In this document: in pieces, positions 36,001 to 46,540 of the stretch
Layout of the letters: each line of letters starts with the position of its first letter
Position numbering within the stretch: the stretch's first letter is position 1
NCBI GenBank assembly: GCA_032821775.1
Contig: JAVLRN010000001.1
Span: forward strand, 4,030,001-4,094,000
Direction: 5' to 3'
Origin: Sanguinoderma infundibulare
Lineage: Eukaryota; Basidiomycota; Agaricomycetes; Polyporales; Polyporaceae
Length of the DNA stretch: 64,000 nt
Position numbers and translations under genes: made by a program
Notes under the pieces: generated by a model
The model's input: only the letters and a program-made list of their open reading frames with translations
The model's database searches: none
What the model was told of the DNA's origin: nothing

Positions 36001-37092
36001 CTCAACGTTCGCGTCCGCGGGCAAGTGGACGGGCCACTGGCTTGGCGACAACTTCTCCAAGTGGGCGTACCTGCACTACAACATCCAGGGCGTGCTCCAG
36101 TTCCAGCTCTTCCAGATCCCGATGGTCGGCGCGGACACGTGCGGGTTCAACGACAACACGGACGAGGAGCTGTGCAACCGGTGGATGCAGCTGAGCGCGT
36201 TCGTGCCGTTCTACAGGAACCACAACGAGCGCGGGGCGATCTCGCAGGAGCCGTATCGGTGGGATAGCGTGGCGGAGGCGTCGAGGACGGCGATCGCCGT
36301 TAGGTATAGCATGTTGCCCTACTGGGTGCGTGACAAGTGTCTTTTCCTTCATTCCAGGAAGCTTATTTGAGATGTTTTTGTCATTGGCAGTACACCCTTT
36401 TCGCCAACGCCTCCACGCGGGGGACGCCGCCCGTACGGGCACTCTTCTTCGAGTTCCCAGACGAGCCCGAGCTCTTCGGGATTGACACACAATTCCTCAT
36501 CGGCCGCGACATCCTCGTCACGCCCGTCCTAGAGCCCAACGTCTCTTCCGTTGCCGGTCTTTTCCCAGGTCGCGGGGCCACCATCTGGCGCGACTGGTAC
36601 ACGCACGAGGCTATCGATGTCTCCTCGACGCCCGGAGAAACAGTGTCGCTCGACGCACCGCTCGGGCACATCAATGTGCATGTGCGGGACGGGGCGGCGA
36701 TCTTGTTGCATGCGCAGCCGGGGTACACGACGACGGAGACCAGGGCGGGGCCATACTCGCTGCTCGTCACGTTGGACGCGAGCGGGCATGCGTTCGGGAC
36801 GGCGTACGTGGACGACGGGGAGAGCGTGCCGCCGACGCCGAACAGGACCGTCACGTTCAGGGCGGATGGAGGCAGGAGGCTCGACGTCAAGTCCTCGGGC
36901 GACTTCCACGTGGAACAGAAGCTGGAGAGCGTGACGATTCTCGGCGTTGGGAAGAGCAAGCCTGCGGCTGTGAGCGCGAGCGGGACGAGGCTGACGGCGG
37001 CGGATTGGGAGTTTGACGAGGGGCTGGAGCGGCTGGTGTTGAAGAACTTGGGGTTGGACTTGAATGGTGGTGCGACGGTGACTTGGGGGTGA
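33021..37092 (+). CDS. GH31 alpha-glucosidase, copy A
   Basis: Thirteen exons: 33021-33279, 33416-33551, 33605-34057, 34349-34432, 34505-34877, 34935-35006, 35067-35095, 35148-35211, 35277-35413, 35470-35556, 35612-35766, 35832-36325 and 36391-37092; 1014 aa, all in phase. GH31 enzymes hydrolyse terminal alpha-glucosidic bonds, for example in maltose and starch fragments. The nucleophile lies in GIWLDMNE (Asp about 524) and the acid/base in GKWTGHWLGDN (Asp about 689). NPPYAIHN and DVHNLWG are also present. The N-terminus is unusual: about 35 polar residues, then LLRWLLFAMLATFLGG, a signal-anchor-like segment, so the enzyme may be membrane-tethered or secreted with a long leader. Copy B (41923-45694) is a close paralogue with identical intron positions. 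Confidence 0.95.
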
Positions 37093-37363
37093 CGGGCGAT
37101 TGGCCGGAGCGTCATGGAGTGCTCCGTGGGACCATGCAGACTCTGTAGGGCGCGGGACTCGCGGTATTGACTGGTGGATAGAATGTGCTTTCCCAGCTCG
37201 TGTCTGCCCGGATAACGCAGAACCGCATCACGACAGCTAGCGTTTGCAGGGCGAGAGACGGTTAATGAGTAAGTAAGTGGTTTGAAAGCCAGCTACTAAA
37301 ATAAGCTGAGCGCCGTTTGCGGGCTATCAAGCGCTTATCAAGCATCTCTAATGACTCTATTTT

Positions 37364-37606
37364 CTACTCAACACCCTTGACACCAAGCTTGGTCAGCAAC
37401 ACAGTCAGCACAGAGGCGAAATAAACTGTAGTCAGCTCTCTCCAATGTTTGTTGAGGGCTTTGACAGTGTTCATGGAGTTATTGTAAGTTCGTGTCAATT
37501 GTGACAGTTCAACCAACTGGGTCCGGAGCTGACACACAATTTCCGATTCTTCGGGCATAGACGTTGAGTTGCATGACCGAAGCGGCTGTCTGAAGTACTC
37601 TGACAT
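37364..37606 (-). CDS. Possible 80-residue coiled-coil/membrane peptide
   Basis: A single-exon frame of 80 aa starting MSEYFRQPLRSC. The middle looks helical with heptad-like spacing (CQLRTQLVELSQLT) and the end is hydrophobic (VYFASVLTVLLTKLGV). Composition is protein-like, but no family is recognised. Its ATG is 6 bp from the TATATAAA of the divergent CmcJ-like gene, so its own promoter would have to overlap that gene's 5' end. It may also be the last exon of a larger or decayed gene. Confidence 0.3.
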   Translation of the reverse strand: MSEYFRQPLRSCNSTSMPEESEIVCQLRTQLVELSQLTRTYNNSMNTVKALNKHWRELTTVYFASVLTVLLTKLGVKGVE

Positions 37607-37611
37607 CGCGG

Positions 37612-37619
37612 TATATAAA
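37612..37619 (+). promoter_or_regulatory. TATA box of the CmcJ/AsaB-like gene
   Basis: TATATAAA lies 59-66 bp before the ATG at 37678, a typical spacing. Confidence 0.65.
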
Positions 37620-37677
37620 CCCGGCGAGGTTTGGACTCAAGGCCAAACCCGCCGTCCACCCTCAGAACACCCCAAAG

Positions 37678-38645
37678 ATGACTATCCCGAACGTCGACTC
37701 GGTCGCAGCGACCCTCGTCTACTTCTCGCCCCCTCTTGACGGCTCCGAGCCGTACATCTACATCAACGCCGACCCCGCTACCGGAAAACGTGCGAAGAAC
37801 TGGGAGGCGGTCCCGCACCAGCTCGAGATCGAGAACATCCGCGGCAAGGAGCACACCGTCTCCCTCGACACCACCGGATTCCAGTTCTTCAAACGTGCGG
37901 TTCCGCACACCACGTTTGAGAACGATGAGGTCGTGAGGGAGGAGTACTACCCGCAGTCCATCGACCTCGTCAAGGAGATCACCGGTGCTTCGAGGGCGGT
38001 GGTATTCGATCATAGTACGCCATTCACCTTACAAACAGCAGACAGTCGTTGACACACAGCCCACAGCCATCCGCCGCCGCCGCCCGGGCGAAATCGAGGA
38101 CACTCCAGACAAGCGTCAGCCCGTGCCGCAGGTGCACATCGACCAGACCGAGGAGTCCGCCATCGCCCGCGTTCACCGGCATCTGCCCGCCGAGGACGTC
38201 CCCCAGCTGCTCGCGAAGCGATTCCAGATCGTCAACCTCTGGCGGCCGATCAAGCACGCGGCGCATGACTGGCCGCTCGCGCTCTGCGACTTCCGCACCG
38301 TCGACCGCTCGGTGGACCTCGTGCCGACCGCGCTCAAGTATCCCGACCGCGACGGCCAGACGTTCAGCGTGAGGTTCAACGGCGCGCACAAGTGGAAGTA
38401 CCAGCGCGGGATGGAGCCCGACGAGTTCGTGCTCATCAAGTGGTACGTTCTGAACCGTCTGCGATTGCGGCATGCTGCGATGCTCATCGTCGTCGTTTTT
38501 CTCTCTCTCGCACAGCTACGATTCGCAGGGGGACGGCAAGACTGCGGTGTTCACACCGCACACCGCGTTCGAGGATCCTTCGACGCCCGTGGACGCGCCT
38601 TTGCGCGAGTCGATCGAGCTCCGTCTACTCGTCTTCTATGATTAG
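37678..38645 (+). CDS. CmcJ/AsaB (GA4 desaturase) family protein
   Basis: Exons 37678-38014, 38067-38442 and 38516-38645 give 280 aa. The family includes the cephamycin CmcJ-type proteins and fungal AsaB-like oxidoreductases and is frequent in secondary metabolism. Characteristic pieces are VAATLVYFSPPLDGSEPY at the start, FQIVNLWRPIKHAAHDWPLA in the middle, and CYDSQGDGKTAVFTPHTAFE with the ending ESIELRLLVFYD. The His-rich pieces are compatible with a metal-dependent oxygenase fold, but the reaction is unknown. It sits between the two GH31 copies and is not itself duplicated in the window. No NRPS or PKS gene is nearby. Confidence 0.88.
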
Positions 38646-38823
38646 ACGTAGACTTCTGGGGACCGGTGTTGCGCTTCTAGATGAGCCTGAGTGTACATCT
38701 CGTTATCCCCATTTTAGATTTACGTCCATCGAATCATTTGCCATAACACTACGAGTCGCACTGGTACATGATATAGCAATGGAATGCACAATGCCTGTGC
38801 TAATACAATGGGTATTTCGACCG

Positions 38824-39472
38824 TCACTCGCCAGAGTTTTCCTCTTCCGAAATCTCAGTCGAGCTCGCCATCTCGTCCATGTCAGCAGTCGTGTCAACGG
38901 TCCGGTCCATGTCCTCCATGTCCGCGTCGAGGTCTTCTTCCTCCTCTTCCGAAGAGTCGTTCTCGTCCTCGTCCATCATGGAGTTCCCGTCGCCAGAACG
39001 GGAGGACCCGTCGGATCCTTCCGAGGCGTCGTCGGCCTGCAGGGGCAGTGGCACATTGTTGGTAGGAGGAAGCGCAGCAAAGCTTGTGGCCGGTGGGTGG
39101 GTACTCACGTCGTTCTTCTCCTCGTGCTGCGTCCATGTCCGGCCGATGGGGATCAGGAAGTTGTACCCTCTCGTCTTGATTTCCGTATTCTGTGTGCGGA
39201 ATCGCAGGGAACACGGCGTGTAAAAGCGATGGGGGCGCGTCTAGCGCGTATAAGTAGGTATGGTCGGGGGTACACACCTGGTCCTCAACCGCGTCCTCCT
39301 CCTCGCTCAGCTCTTCCATTTCCCGCCATATGTCGCGGTAGTTGATGAACCGTTCTCGTCGCTGGAAAGAGGGTGCGGGTGGTATGGGATGTGGATGTGG
39401 AGGGAGCGGTAGAAGCCGCGGAAACACTGGACTGCGAGGGATGACGGTGGGTGAGGAGACTGGGGCCACCAT
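38824..39472 (-). CDS. APC15/Mnd2-like subunit, copy B
   Basis: Complement of 39278-39472, 39109-39189 and 38824-39036 gives 162 aa. It is almost the same as copy A at 17363-18014, with the same three exons; differences cluster in the acidic tail (DASEGSD for DALEGSD, and the end EENSGE for EGDSEEL). The stop codon is effectively the edge of the duplicated block. An intact frame with conserved splice sites suggests that both copies may still be expressed. As for copy A, the APC15 assignment depends on the NFLIPIG motif and acidic tail. Confidence 0.58.
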
Positions 39473-40928
39473 TGTGGTCCAAGGGCGAGGTTATGAGACG
39501 CGGCTTGATTGTCCGAGTCAGCAAGCAGCTAGAGATGTGAATAAGAGGGGGATGATGAACGTAGTGTACAGTGTCTAGACGCGTCTTGACGCGCATGTCC
39601 ATCGAGACGGCGCGCCTTGCCGTCCCTGGCGACGGTTCAACATCTCCGTAACACGGTGGACTCGGATGCGTTTCGCGGATTCACGATGGACCCAGTGGGC
39701 TTGAGGTCGACGTTGAAAAGTAAGTGTCGAAAGTGTTATTTCTCTATGGTTGATTCTACGCAAGTTCTCGAGACGTATGCATGGACAAGAAACCTCACGC
39801 TGCCTTAAATTGAGTCGGTCAGGTCTAGCCAACGTACGTTGCGCGTATACCCACACTCTCTGTCTAAATTGATCATGGATATTCCACTGGGTGTTTCTCG
39901 GTTGGTTGGCACAGAACACGAAGGCCGTCAGTGAACCGGCTAATTCCTCCTCCTCCCTAGATGAGACGAATCGGAGTGTCTGGCCTGAGGCCTTCAAGCA
40001 CTGGTCCGGCTCCGGGTCGGGCGTCGGTGTATGGCTTGACATGAACAAAGTGTCCTTCCGCCGGTTCTTGGCACGTCCCTCCTCGAGTTGCCATAATTGC
40101 AAGGGTGCTAAGTAACGGCATAGCATGGTTCTGTCTGCGCGCATTGGGGCCCCCCTAACGTCCCCAAGCCGTGATCTTGGGGTTGTTTGCTCAACCTGTA
40201 GCCCTGCTCTTAGGGTTTGCTCGGCTGTAACCCTCTCCGAGCACTCTCCGACGCACACGATGCACCGCGCACTCACCGTACCCGACAAAAATCTTCAAGC
40301 AATGCTTATCGTCTTCCTGGACACTCGCCAAAGCCTCTCAAACTTGCAAGGCTTTCGCAGAGCCCGCTTCAGAACCCTGTGGCGTGATCCACCCGGAAGA
40401 CTATCCCTCATCCTTGTCGCGGACGGGTTCGCTAGCTGGAGACCCATGGTCGCAAATGCCGCTTCAGGATATCGCCAGGTCAGTTGCAGCCCCCTACTAC
40501 CGCCAGACCATGACTTGATTGCGTGGCATCAGGACCTGGGATTGTCGGAGGTTTATTGGGCACGGTTCGAGCGTCCCGCACGACGCATCCACATCTTCCG
40601 TCTCTCGGATGGCGATCGCGACATTGGAGAAGACACCGTACGCCTCTTGGCCGCACAATACAGGAATCAACCTATGCCCCCCACCTTTCGCGAGTTGGTT
40701 GTGACGACATGGGGCAGCTGTCTTCCGGTTCTGAAGTCGCTTTGCCTCTCTCTGGTGTTGACGACTTTCTCCATCACAGCCATGCCAGGTCAGTCTAGTG
40801 ACACCGCTGTAGTCCGCACTCTGTCAGTCGTCGCGAAGACTCGACCGGATCTCGCCCACCTTTCCGTATCCTGGCCGACCACGGAGAGGACCGCAGAACA
40901 GGTGTTGACGAGCTTCAAGCATCTCCGC
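38827..40928. repeat. Inverted segmental duplication, arm B
   Basis: Reverse-orientation counterpart of 16091-18011. It keeps about 0.2 kb that arm A has lost (the GH31 active-site relic). About 21 kb separate the arms. Confidence 0.85.
39655..40135 (+). pseudogene. Eroded GH31 alpha-glucosidase fragments, arm B
   Basis: Three collinear remnants match the intact GH31 genes: DAFRGFTMDPVG (39665-39703), VFLGWLAQNTKAV (39891-39929) and WPEAFKHW...GVWLDMNKVS (39981-40055). The last covers the nucleophile exon, with the Glu of DMNE changed to Lys. An extra 50-odd bases split the exon after TKAV. Even the following intron is traceable (CCATAATTGCAAGGG versus CCGTAATTGCAAAGGG in copy A). Not coding. 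Confidence 0.75.
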
Positions 40929-41300
40929 ACGCTCCGCCTGCAGTATGCATCCGACGGCTTGTGGCGCGACATAGGCAACTTCGTACACCTCAAAGAGTTT
41001 CAATGCCGCGACCTCCGCCTCGAGACGCCTCATGTTGTCGCACCCTTCCCCGCTGGCTTCCGCGCGCTCGAGCGGCTGTCTTTTGCAGCGGAAAGGATTA
41101 GTTGGGATCGCAATTTGGCAACATTTGTCAAGATGCTGTCGACGATATCCTCCACCCGGCTGACGTCCGCCGTGCTCTCCCTACCCGAGGGCGAATCGCG
41201 GGATGACCGTATTGAGCGACGGCTTCAGATCGGAGTCTTTCGCATCCGATCACTTCACAGCCGCTCTCTCACACTTCCATCACCGTATCGCCAAACTATT
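40260..41300 (+). pseudogene. F-box/LRR-type protein relic, arm B
   Basis: From the ATG at 40260 the start MHRALTVPD passes into a frame that destroys the F-box; the true F-box frame is shifted, as in arm A. The longer body then reads on in the original frame: RRIHIFRLSDGDRDIGEDTV, LRELVVTTWGSCLPVLKSL, FKHLRTLRLQYAS, HLKEFQCRDLRLE and FPAGFRALERLSF, typical of basidiomycete F-box proteins with a leucine-rich C-terminal region. The open frame ends inside a GH31 relic. A 5' frameshift shared by both arms means it was broken before the duplication, or shares gene conversion. Confidence 0.7.
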
Positions 41301-41302
41301 GC

Positions 41303-41371
41303 TTCAAGCACTGGACGGACTCGGCCGTTGCGTTCTCCGGTATATTCTGGCCCGATATCAACGGCGTGTTC
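41303..41371 (+). pseudogene. Second GH31 active-site fragment
   Basis: The frame FKHWTDSAVAFSGIFWPDIN matches FKNWSDSGVAFSGIWLDMN of GH31 copy A, including the catalytic Asp. It is an isolated exon piece in the 3' end of the F-box relic, independent of the relic at 39981. Confidence 0.65.
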
Positions 41372-41378
41372 CCGGTAA

Positions 41379-41922
41379 TTACATACTGTCCCTGCCAGTG
41401 GTCACCACCGTCTTCCCACAACTGCAAGGCCAACGAACCTCTTCGCCAGTTCCGCCTTCCCCCCATCAATGTCACCCAATTAGCCCGTTGCGAGTCGCGC
41501 TTGCTCTCTTCGCTCTTTTACAATTGGAGGATTCTCCAACGGAGCGCAAGGCGACTCGGAGTAAGATACCAGAAGATGATCAGTGTATACGACTGCAATT
41601 TAGGGCAGGCTTGGGCGGTTTCTTGACTCCGGCCTCAAACGGCCTAACAACTTCTCTGTTCTATGCACCCCAGTCCGCGAAGCTCAGCGCGTCTGATTCT
41701 ACCTCTGACAAGTCGCGGATAGGATGGGCCCCTCGCACGTTGGATCCGCCCGCGTCATGGGACCGCGGGTCCCGCGAACCTTGAACCCCTTGCGTAAACG
41801 CTCAGACACATTACTCTTCTCGACGAATCTGCGACCCTCAAAGGTTGTGCCAGCGGTGCGTCGACTGGTCGGACCAGTGCTTCTTCTGCGGCAACCATTG
41901 ATTCCATGTCGAGACACCAGTC
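41379..41922. other. GH31 copy B upstream region
   Basis: Non-coding. From about 41600 it resembles the region upstream of copy A, with deletions. Nothing else recognised. Confidence 0.55.
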
Positions 41923-44900
41923 ATGGCCCTCAACATGGCGCTCTACACCCGTTCTTATAAAGACCCTGAATTGGGCGTGCGGCCAGTGTCCGGAAACGAC
42001 CATGGGTTTCTTCGGGTCCTCAGTCGCTGGCTCCTGTTCGCCATGCTCGCAACTTTCTTAGGCGGTCTCATGGGTCGAACCGCCCGCAACCCCATATCCT
42101 TCCTCGCGACGTCGCTCACCGGCAGCATATTCGCACAAGAGGAGACGTTCTCTCGCAATGTGTCAACATGTCCAGGTGTGTTATTCCCTCCTCAGATTGA
42201 TGCGTGGCTTCAGGACGGGCACGAGGAGGGCAGGGTTGTCGTTATGCCTGTCGAAGTTCAAAGAACCCGCGCTAACGCCATTCTCGAACTTCAGGTTATG
42301 TCCTTTCCTCCCTTCATGAGACCCAGACCGGTCTCACCGCGAACCTCAACCTCGCTGGGCCCCCATGCAACGCGTTTGGCCACGACATCGCCAATCTCAC
42401 CCTCGAGGTCACATACGACACCCACTCACGGTCTGTCCATTCATTTTGACCAGCACCGCCACAGCCCCTTATCTCTCCCCCAGACTGCACGTAAACATTT
42501 ACGACACTGCCAAAGCCCAATTCACGATTCCCACCGCGGCAGTGGAACTCGGATCTGCCTCCAACGACCCTTCGGTGAAGGATTCGTCGGACCTTGTCTT
42601 CAACTACGAGTCCTCGCCCTTCGCGTTCTGGATCACTCGCCGCTCCGAGCCCGACTCGCAGCCGCTCTTCGACACCCGCATCTCTTCTCTCCCTCCTACC
42701 CCGATCGCTCCGAAGGATGCTTCGGACAGCAGCACTGGCTTTGATGGTTTCCCGCTTGTCTTCGAGGACCAGTACCTGGAGCTGACATCAGCGCTTCCTC
42801 TTGACACGAACATCTATGGCCTTGGCGAGGTCGTCGCTGCAAGCGGCTTCCGTCGCGACGTGGGTGCCAACGGAAGTCCAGGCACCATTCAGACCATGTG
42901 GGCTAGGGGCGCTGCAGATCCGGTGGATGAGAACATGTGAGTTCCCGTAGAGTGCGCACCAGCATCCATTGCTGATGGGCGTTTCATAGCTATGGCTCTC
43001 ATCCCATATACCTTGAGCACCGTTTCAACGAAACTACCAAGAAGTCACAATCGCATGGCGTCTTCGTCTTCAAGTACGTCTTCCCATGCATCCCCTTTGC
43101 GTGCTTTCAGCTCATCAATTTTAACCCCATCCATATAGCGCGGATGGATCAGACACCCTCCTGCAAACCCCGCCCTCTTCGCCAGTCTCCCTCATCCAAT
43201 ACCGCTTTGTCGGCGGTACGCTCGACCTCTACTTCCTCTCTGGCCCGGGCCCGCAGGACGTCATCGAGCAGTACGGCGCGCTAGTTGGTCTACCGACCTG
43301 GCAGCCGCTCTGGGGCTTCGGCTTCCACCTGTGCCGGTGGGGGTACACGGACGTGAACGAGACGAAGGAGCAGGTACAGAAGATGCGTGACGCGGGCATC
43401 CCGCTGGAGACGATGTGGAACGATATTGATCTGTACCACGCGTTTCGCGATTTCACGACGGACCCGGTGAGCTTCCCGATCGAAGAGGTCAAGGCGTTCA
43501 TCGAGGAACTGGTGAGCACCCAGTTGGCCTATGTTTTGGTGATCTTTCTGAACGTCGCGTTTCAGGGTGCGAACAACCAGCATTATATCCCGATCGTCGA
43601 TGCTGGCATCGCTCACACCGTGAATGACACCGATGTTGTGAGTAGCAACGAGCTGTTGTTCGTCTAGAGGTCATCCTGACATTTTCCGCAGTACGATACT
43701 TTCACTCGAGGCGTCGAACAGTGAGGGTCAAAGTATTTGGTCGCTATATGTGCAGTCTTGACCAGTTGCTAGGGACGTCTGGATCAAGAACCCCGACGGG
43801 TCTACATTCATCGGTCAAGTCTGGCCTGGATACACAGTAAAGCTTCACCGCGTCTATGCCTATATCATCGGCTAATGCACCGCGTATCCAACTAGGTCTT
43901 CCCTGACTGGTTCGCGGAGAACACGGAAGCCGTGTGGACCGAGGCATTGAAGAACTGGTCGGAATCAGGTGTCACGTTCTCCGGCATCTGGCTCGACATG
44001 AACGAAGTGTCCACGTTCTGCACAGGTTCTTGGTACGTTCACCGGGAGTTCTCAAAACTGCAGGGGGTTAACCAACTTTGTAGCGGCACCGGTGCAAATC
44101 TCTCTAACACCACGCTGCCCCGCCTCCTCCCGGGTGCACCTGGCAACCCCGTCACCGGGTTCCCAGAAGGGTATATCATATTTTACCCAGCCATTAAAGA
44201 TTGTGTTAATGGGGATTGGGCAGGTACAACGCAACGAAATGGGGTTCTAGTGGAAACTTGACGGTCAACGGCACGTGGACCTACGAGAAGGATGGCAGTA
44301 CGCTTGTCGGACGCGGCCTCGACACGGGCCAGGAGAAGGACGTGAACGTGAACAATCCCCCATACGCCATCCACAACGGTATGTTCGGATACCATATGGT
44401 CAGCCACAACCTGGATTGTCCTGATTGTTCCACCTAGGTTTCGGACCGAACACTCTCGACGAGAAGACGATAGCGACGAACGCAACCCACGCAAACGGCC
44501 TCGTCGAGATCGACGTGCACAACCTCTGGGGCATGATGGAAGAAAAGGCCACGCATCTCGCCCTGCTCACCATCCGCCCGGGAAAGCGCCCCTTCCTGAT
44601 CTCGCGCTCAACGTTCGCGTCCGCGGGCAAGTGGACGGGCCACTGGCTAGGCGACAACTTCTCCAAGTGGGCGTACCTGCACTACAACATCCAGGGCGTG
44701 CTCCAGTTCCAGCTCTTCCAGATCCCGATGGTCGGCGCGGACACGTGCGGGTTCAACGACAACACGGACGAGGAGCTGTGCAATCGGTGGATGCAGCTGA
44801 GCGCGTTCGTGCCGTTCTACAGGAACCACAACGAGCGCGGTGCGATCTCGCAGGAGCCGTATCGGTGGGATAGCGTGGCGGCGGCGTCGAGGACGGCGAT

Positions 44901-45694
44901 CGCGGTGAGGTATAGCATGTTGCCGTACTGGGTGTGTGACAAGTGTCTTCTTCTTCTCCCCCGGACGCTGATTCGAGACGCTTTTTCATTGGCAGTACAC
45001 GCTGTTCGCGAATGCGTCCACGCGTGGGACGCCGCCCGTACGGGCACTCTTCTTCGAGTTCCCAGACGAGCCCGAGCTCTTCGGGATTGACACACAATTC
45101 CTCATCGGCCGCGACATCCTCGTCACGCCCGTCCTAGAGCCCAACATCTCTTCTGTTGCCGGTCTTTTCCCAGGGCGCGGGGCCACCATCTGGCGCGACT
45201 GGTACACGCACGAGGCTGTCGATATCTCCTCGACGCCGGGGGAAACAGTGTCGCTTGACGCACCGCTCGGGCATATCAACGTGCATGTGCGGGACGGGGC
45301 GGCGATCTTGTTGCACGCGCAGCCGGGATACACGACGACGGAGACCAGGGCGGGGCCGTACTCGCTGCTCGTCACGCTTGACGCGAGCGGGAAAGCGTTC
45401 GGGACGGCGTACGTGGACGACGGGGAGAGCGTGCCGCCGACGCCGAACATGACGGTCACGTTCAGGGCAGATGGAGGCAAGCTCGATGTCAAGTCCTCGG
45501 GCGACTTCCATGTCGAGCAGAAGCTGGAGAGCGTGACGATTCTCGGCGTTGGGAAGAGCAAGCCGGCGGCTGTGAGCGCGAGCGGGACGAGGCTGGCGGC
45601 GGCGGATTGGGAGTTTGACGAGGGGCTGGAGCGGCTGGTGTTGAAGAATTTGGGGTTGGACTTGAATGGTGGTGCGACGGTGACTTGGGGATGA
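41923..45694 (+). CDS. GH31 alpha-glucosidase, copy B
   Basis: Thirteen exons: 41923-42175, 42295-42430, 42484-42936, 42990-43073, 43139-43511, 43566-43637, 43692-43720, 43773-43836, 43896-44032, 44084-44170, 44224-44378, 44438-44931 and 44996-45694; 1011 aa. It has the same domains and catalytic residues as copy A (GIWLDMNE, GKWTGHWLGDN). The signal-anchor segment is two residues shorter. Exon 7 must end at GTCGAACA/GTGAGG: extending it, as could be done in copy A, would meet TGA. The upstream donor also restores the family's usual GVE-x-DVWIKNPDG spacing, so I used it in both copies. The catalytic half is nearly identical to copy A, while introns differ more, suggesting a fairly recent duplication or conversion. 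Confidence 0.95.
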
Positions 45695-46035
45695 TTGGCC
45701 GGAGCGTCATTGAGTGCTCCGTGGGACCATGCAGACTCTCTAATGCCCGAGAATCGCGGTATTGACTGGTGGATAGAACGTGTTTGTAAGCTCATGTCTG
45801 CCTAGATAAGGCAGAACCGGGAACGAGAACTTTGATTATCAGACGCAGGCTGACAGTGGCCGTCCGCCGACTGAAACCGCCTCGTCTGTGTCCTAACCAG
45901 CTGTGGACCGACTACCATCATATACGGAGGGACTTTGTTCATATAGGCTGCCGAGATGCGCTGCTGTAGGCGTTGGAGTGCATATATGCGCAAAGGGATT
46001 GCTTCCCCTCGAAAGCTGACACCTCGCTTTCCCGG
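45695..46035. other. GH31 copy B 3' flank
   Basis: The first about 100 bp match the copy A 3' flank (GGCCGGAGCGTCAT and TATTGACTGGTGGATAGAA), which marks the downstream limit of the duplicated unit near 45820. Then unrelated sequence. Confidence 0.6.
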
Positions 46036-46540
46036 ATGTCTATCTCCCACCTCGCCAAAATATTCGCCCTTGCCATTATTATGTGGGCCGAGTACATGTG
46101 CTGGTATCCCCCGCATAAAGTCACCCTCCGATACACAGAGCTGTCTAGGTACGGCTGGCGTCCGGACTTGATCACTCGGTTTCCCGGCCTTGTCCCCACT
46201 GTTACCCTGGTAAGTACATATGCAAGCATCCGGATGACGAACGACGGAAAGCACTGACACACCCCAGTCCATAGCATTCCCCGCGCATCTGTGCGAGACC
46301 GCCGTGCTTCTCGCAAGGGCGTATCCGAGCCCGCTCGCTGACCACGTCCTTGCGATGCTGTTTGGACATTCCCCAGACAGGGCAGTAGACGTCGACAGAT
46401 TGGCGAGCACACCGGCGTTCGTGGTCGGTTTCGTTCTCCTCGCGCTCGGTGGTGCGGGACGCAAGATGAGTTATGACATCCTCGGGAGGTAATACACCTT
46501 CGAGCTCGCCGTCGTGCGGCGTCGGCTTGTGCCAAATAGA
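46036..46540 (+). pseudogene. Truncated ICMT-like pseudogene
   Basis: Exon 1 from 46036 (MSISHLAKIFALAIIMWAEY) and exon 2 from about 46269 (SIAFPAHLCETAVLLARA) are collinear with the intact gene at 47086, sharing the same intron position. After GAGRKMSYDILGR a TAA replaces the Phe codon, the match fades within about 40 bp, and the catalytic C-terminal half is absent. A non-functional tandem copy. Confidence 0.85.

Noticed and set aside
37678..38645. Secondary-metabolite gene cluster around the CmcJ/AsaB-like gene
   Set aside because: No NRPS, PKS, terpene synthase or P450 is present in the window; one accessory-type gene is not a cluster.
43692..43740. Apparent premature stop in GH31 copy B
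   Set aside because: A GTGAGG donor just before the TGA keeps frame and restores the family spacing, so copy B is not called a pseudogene.
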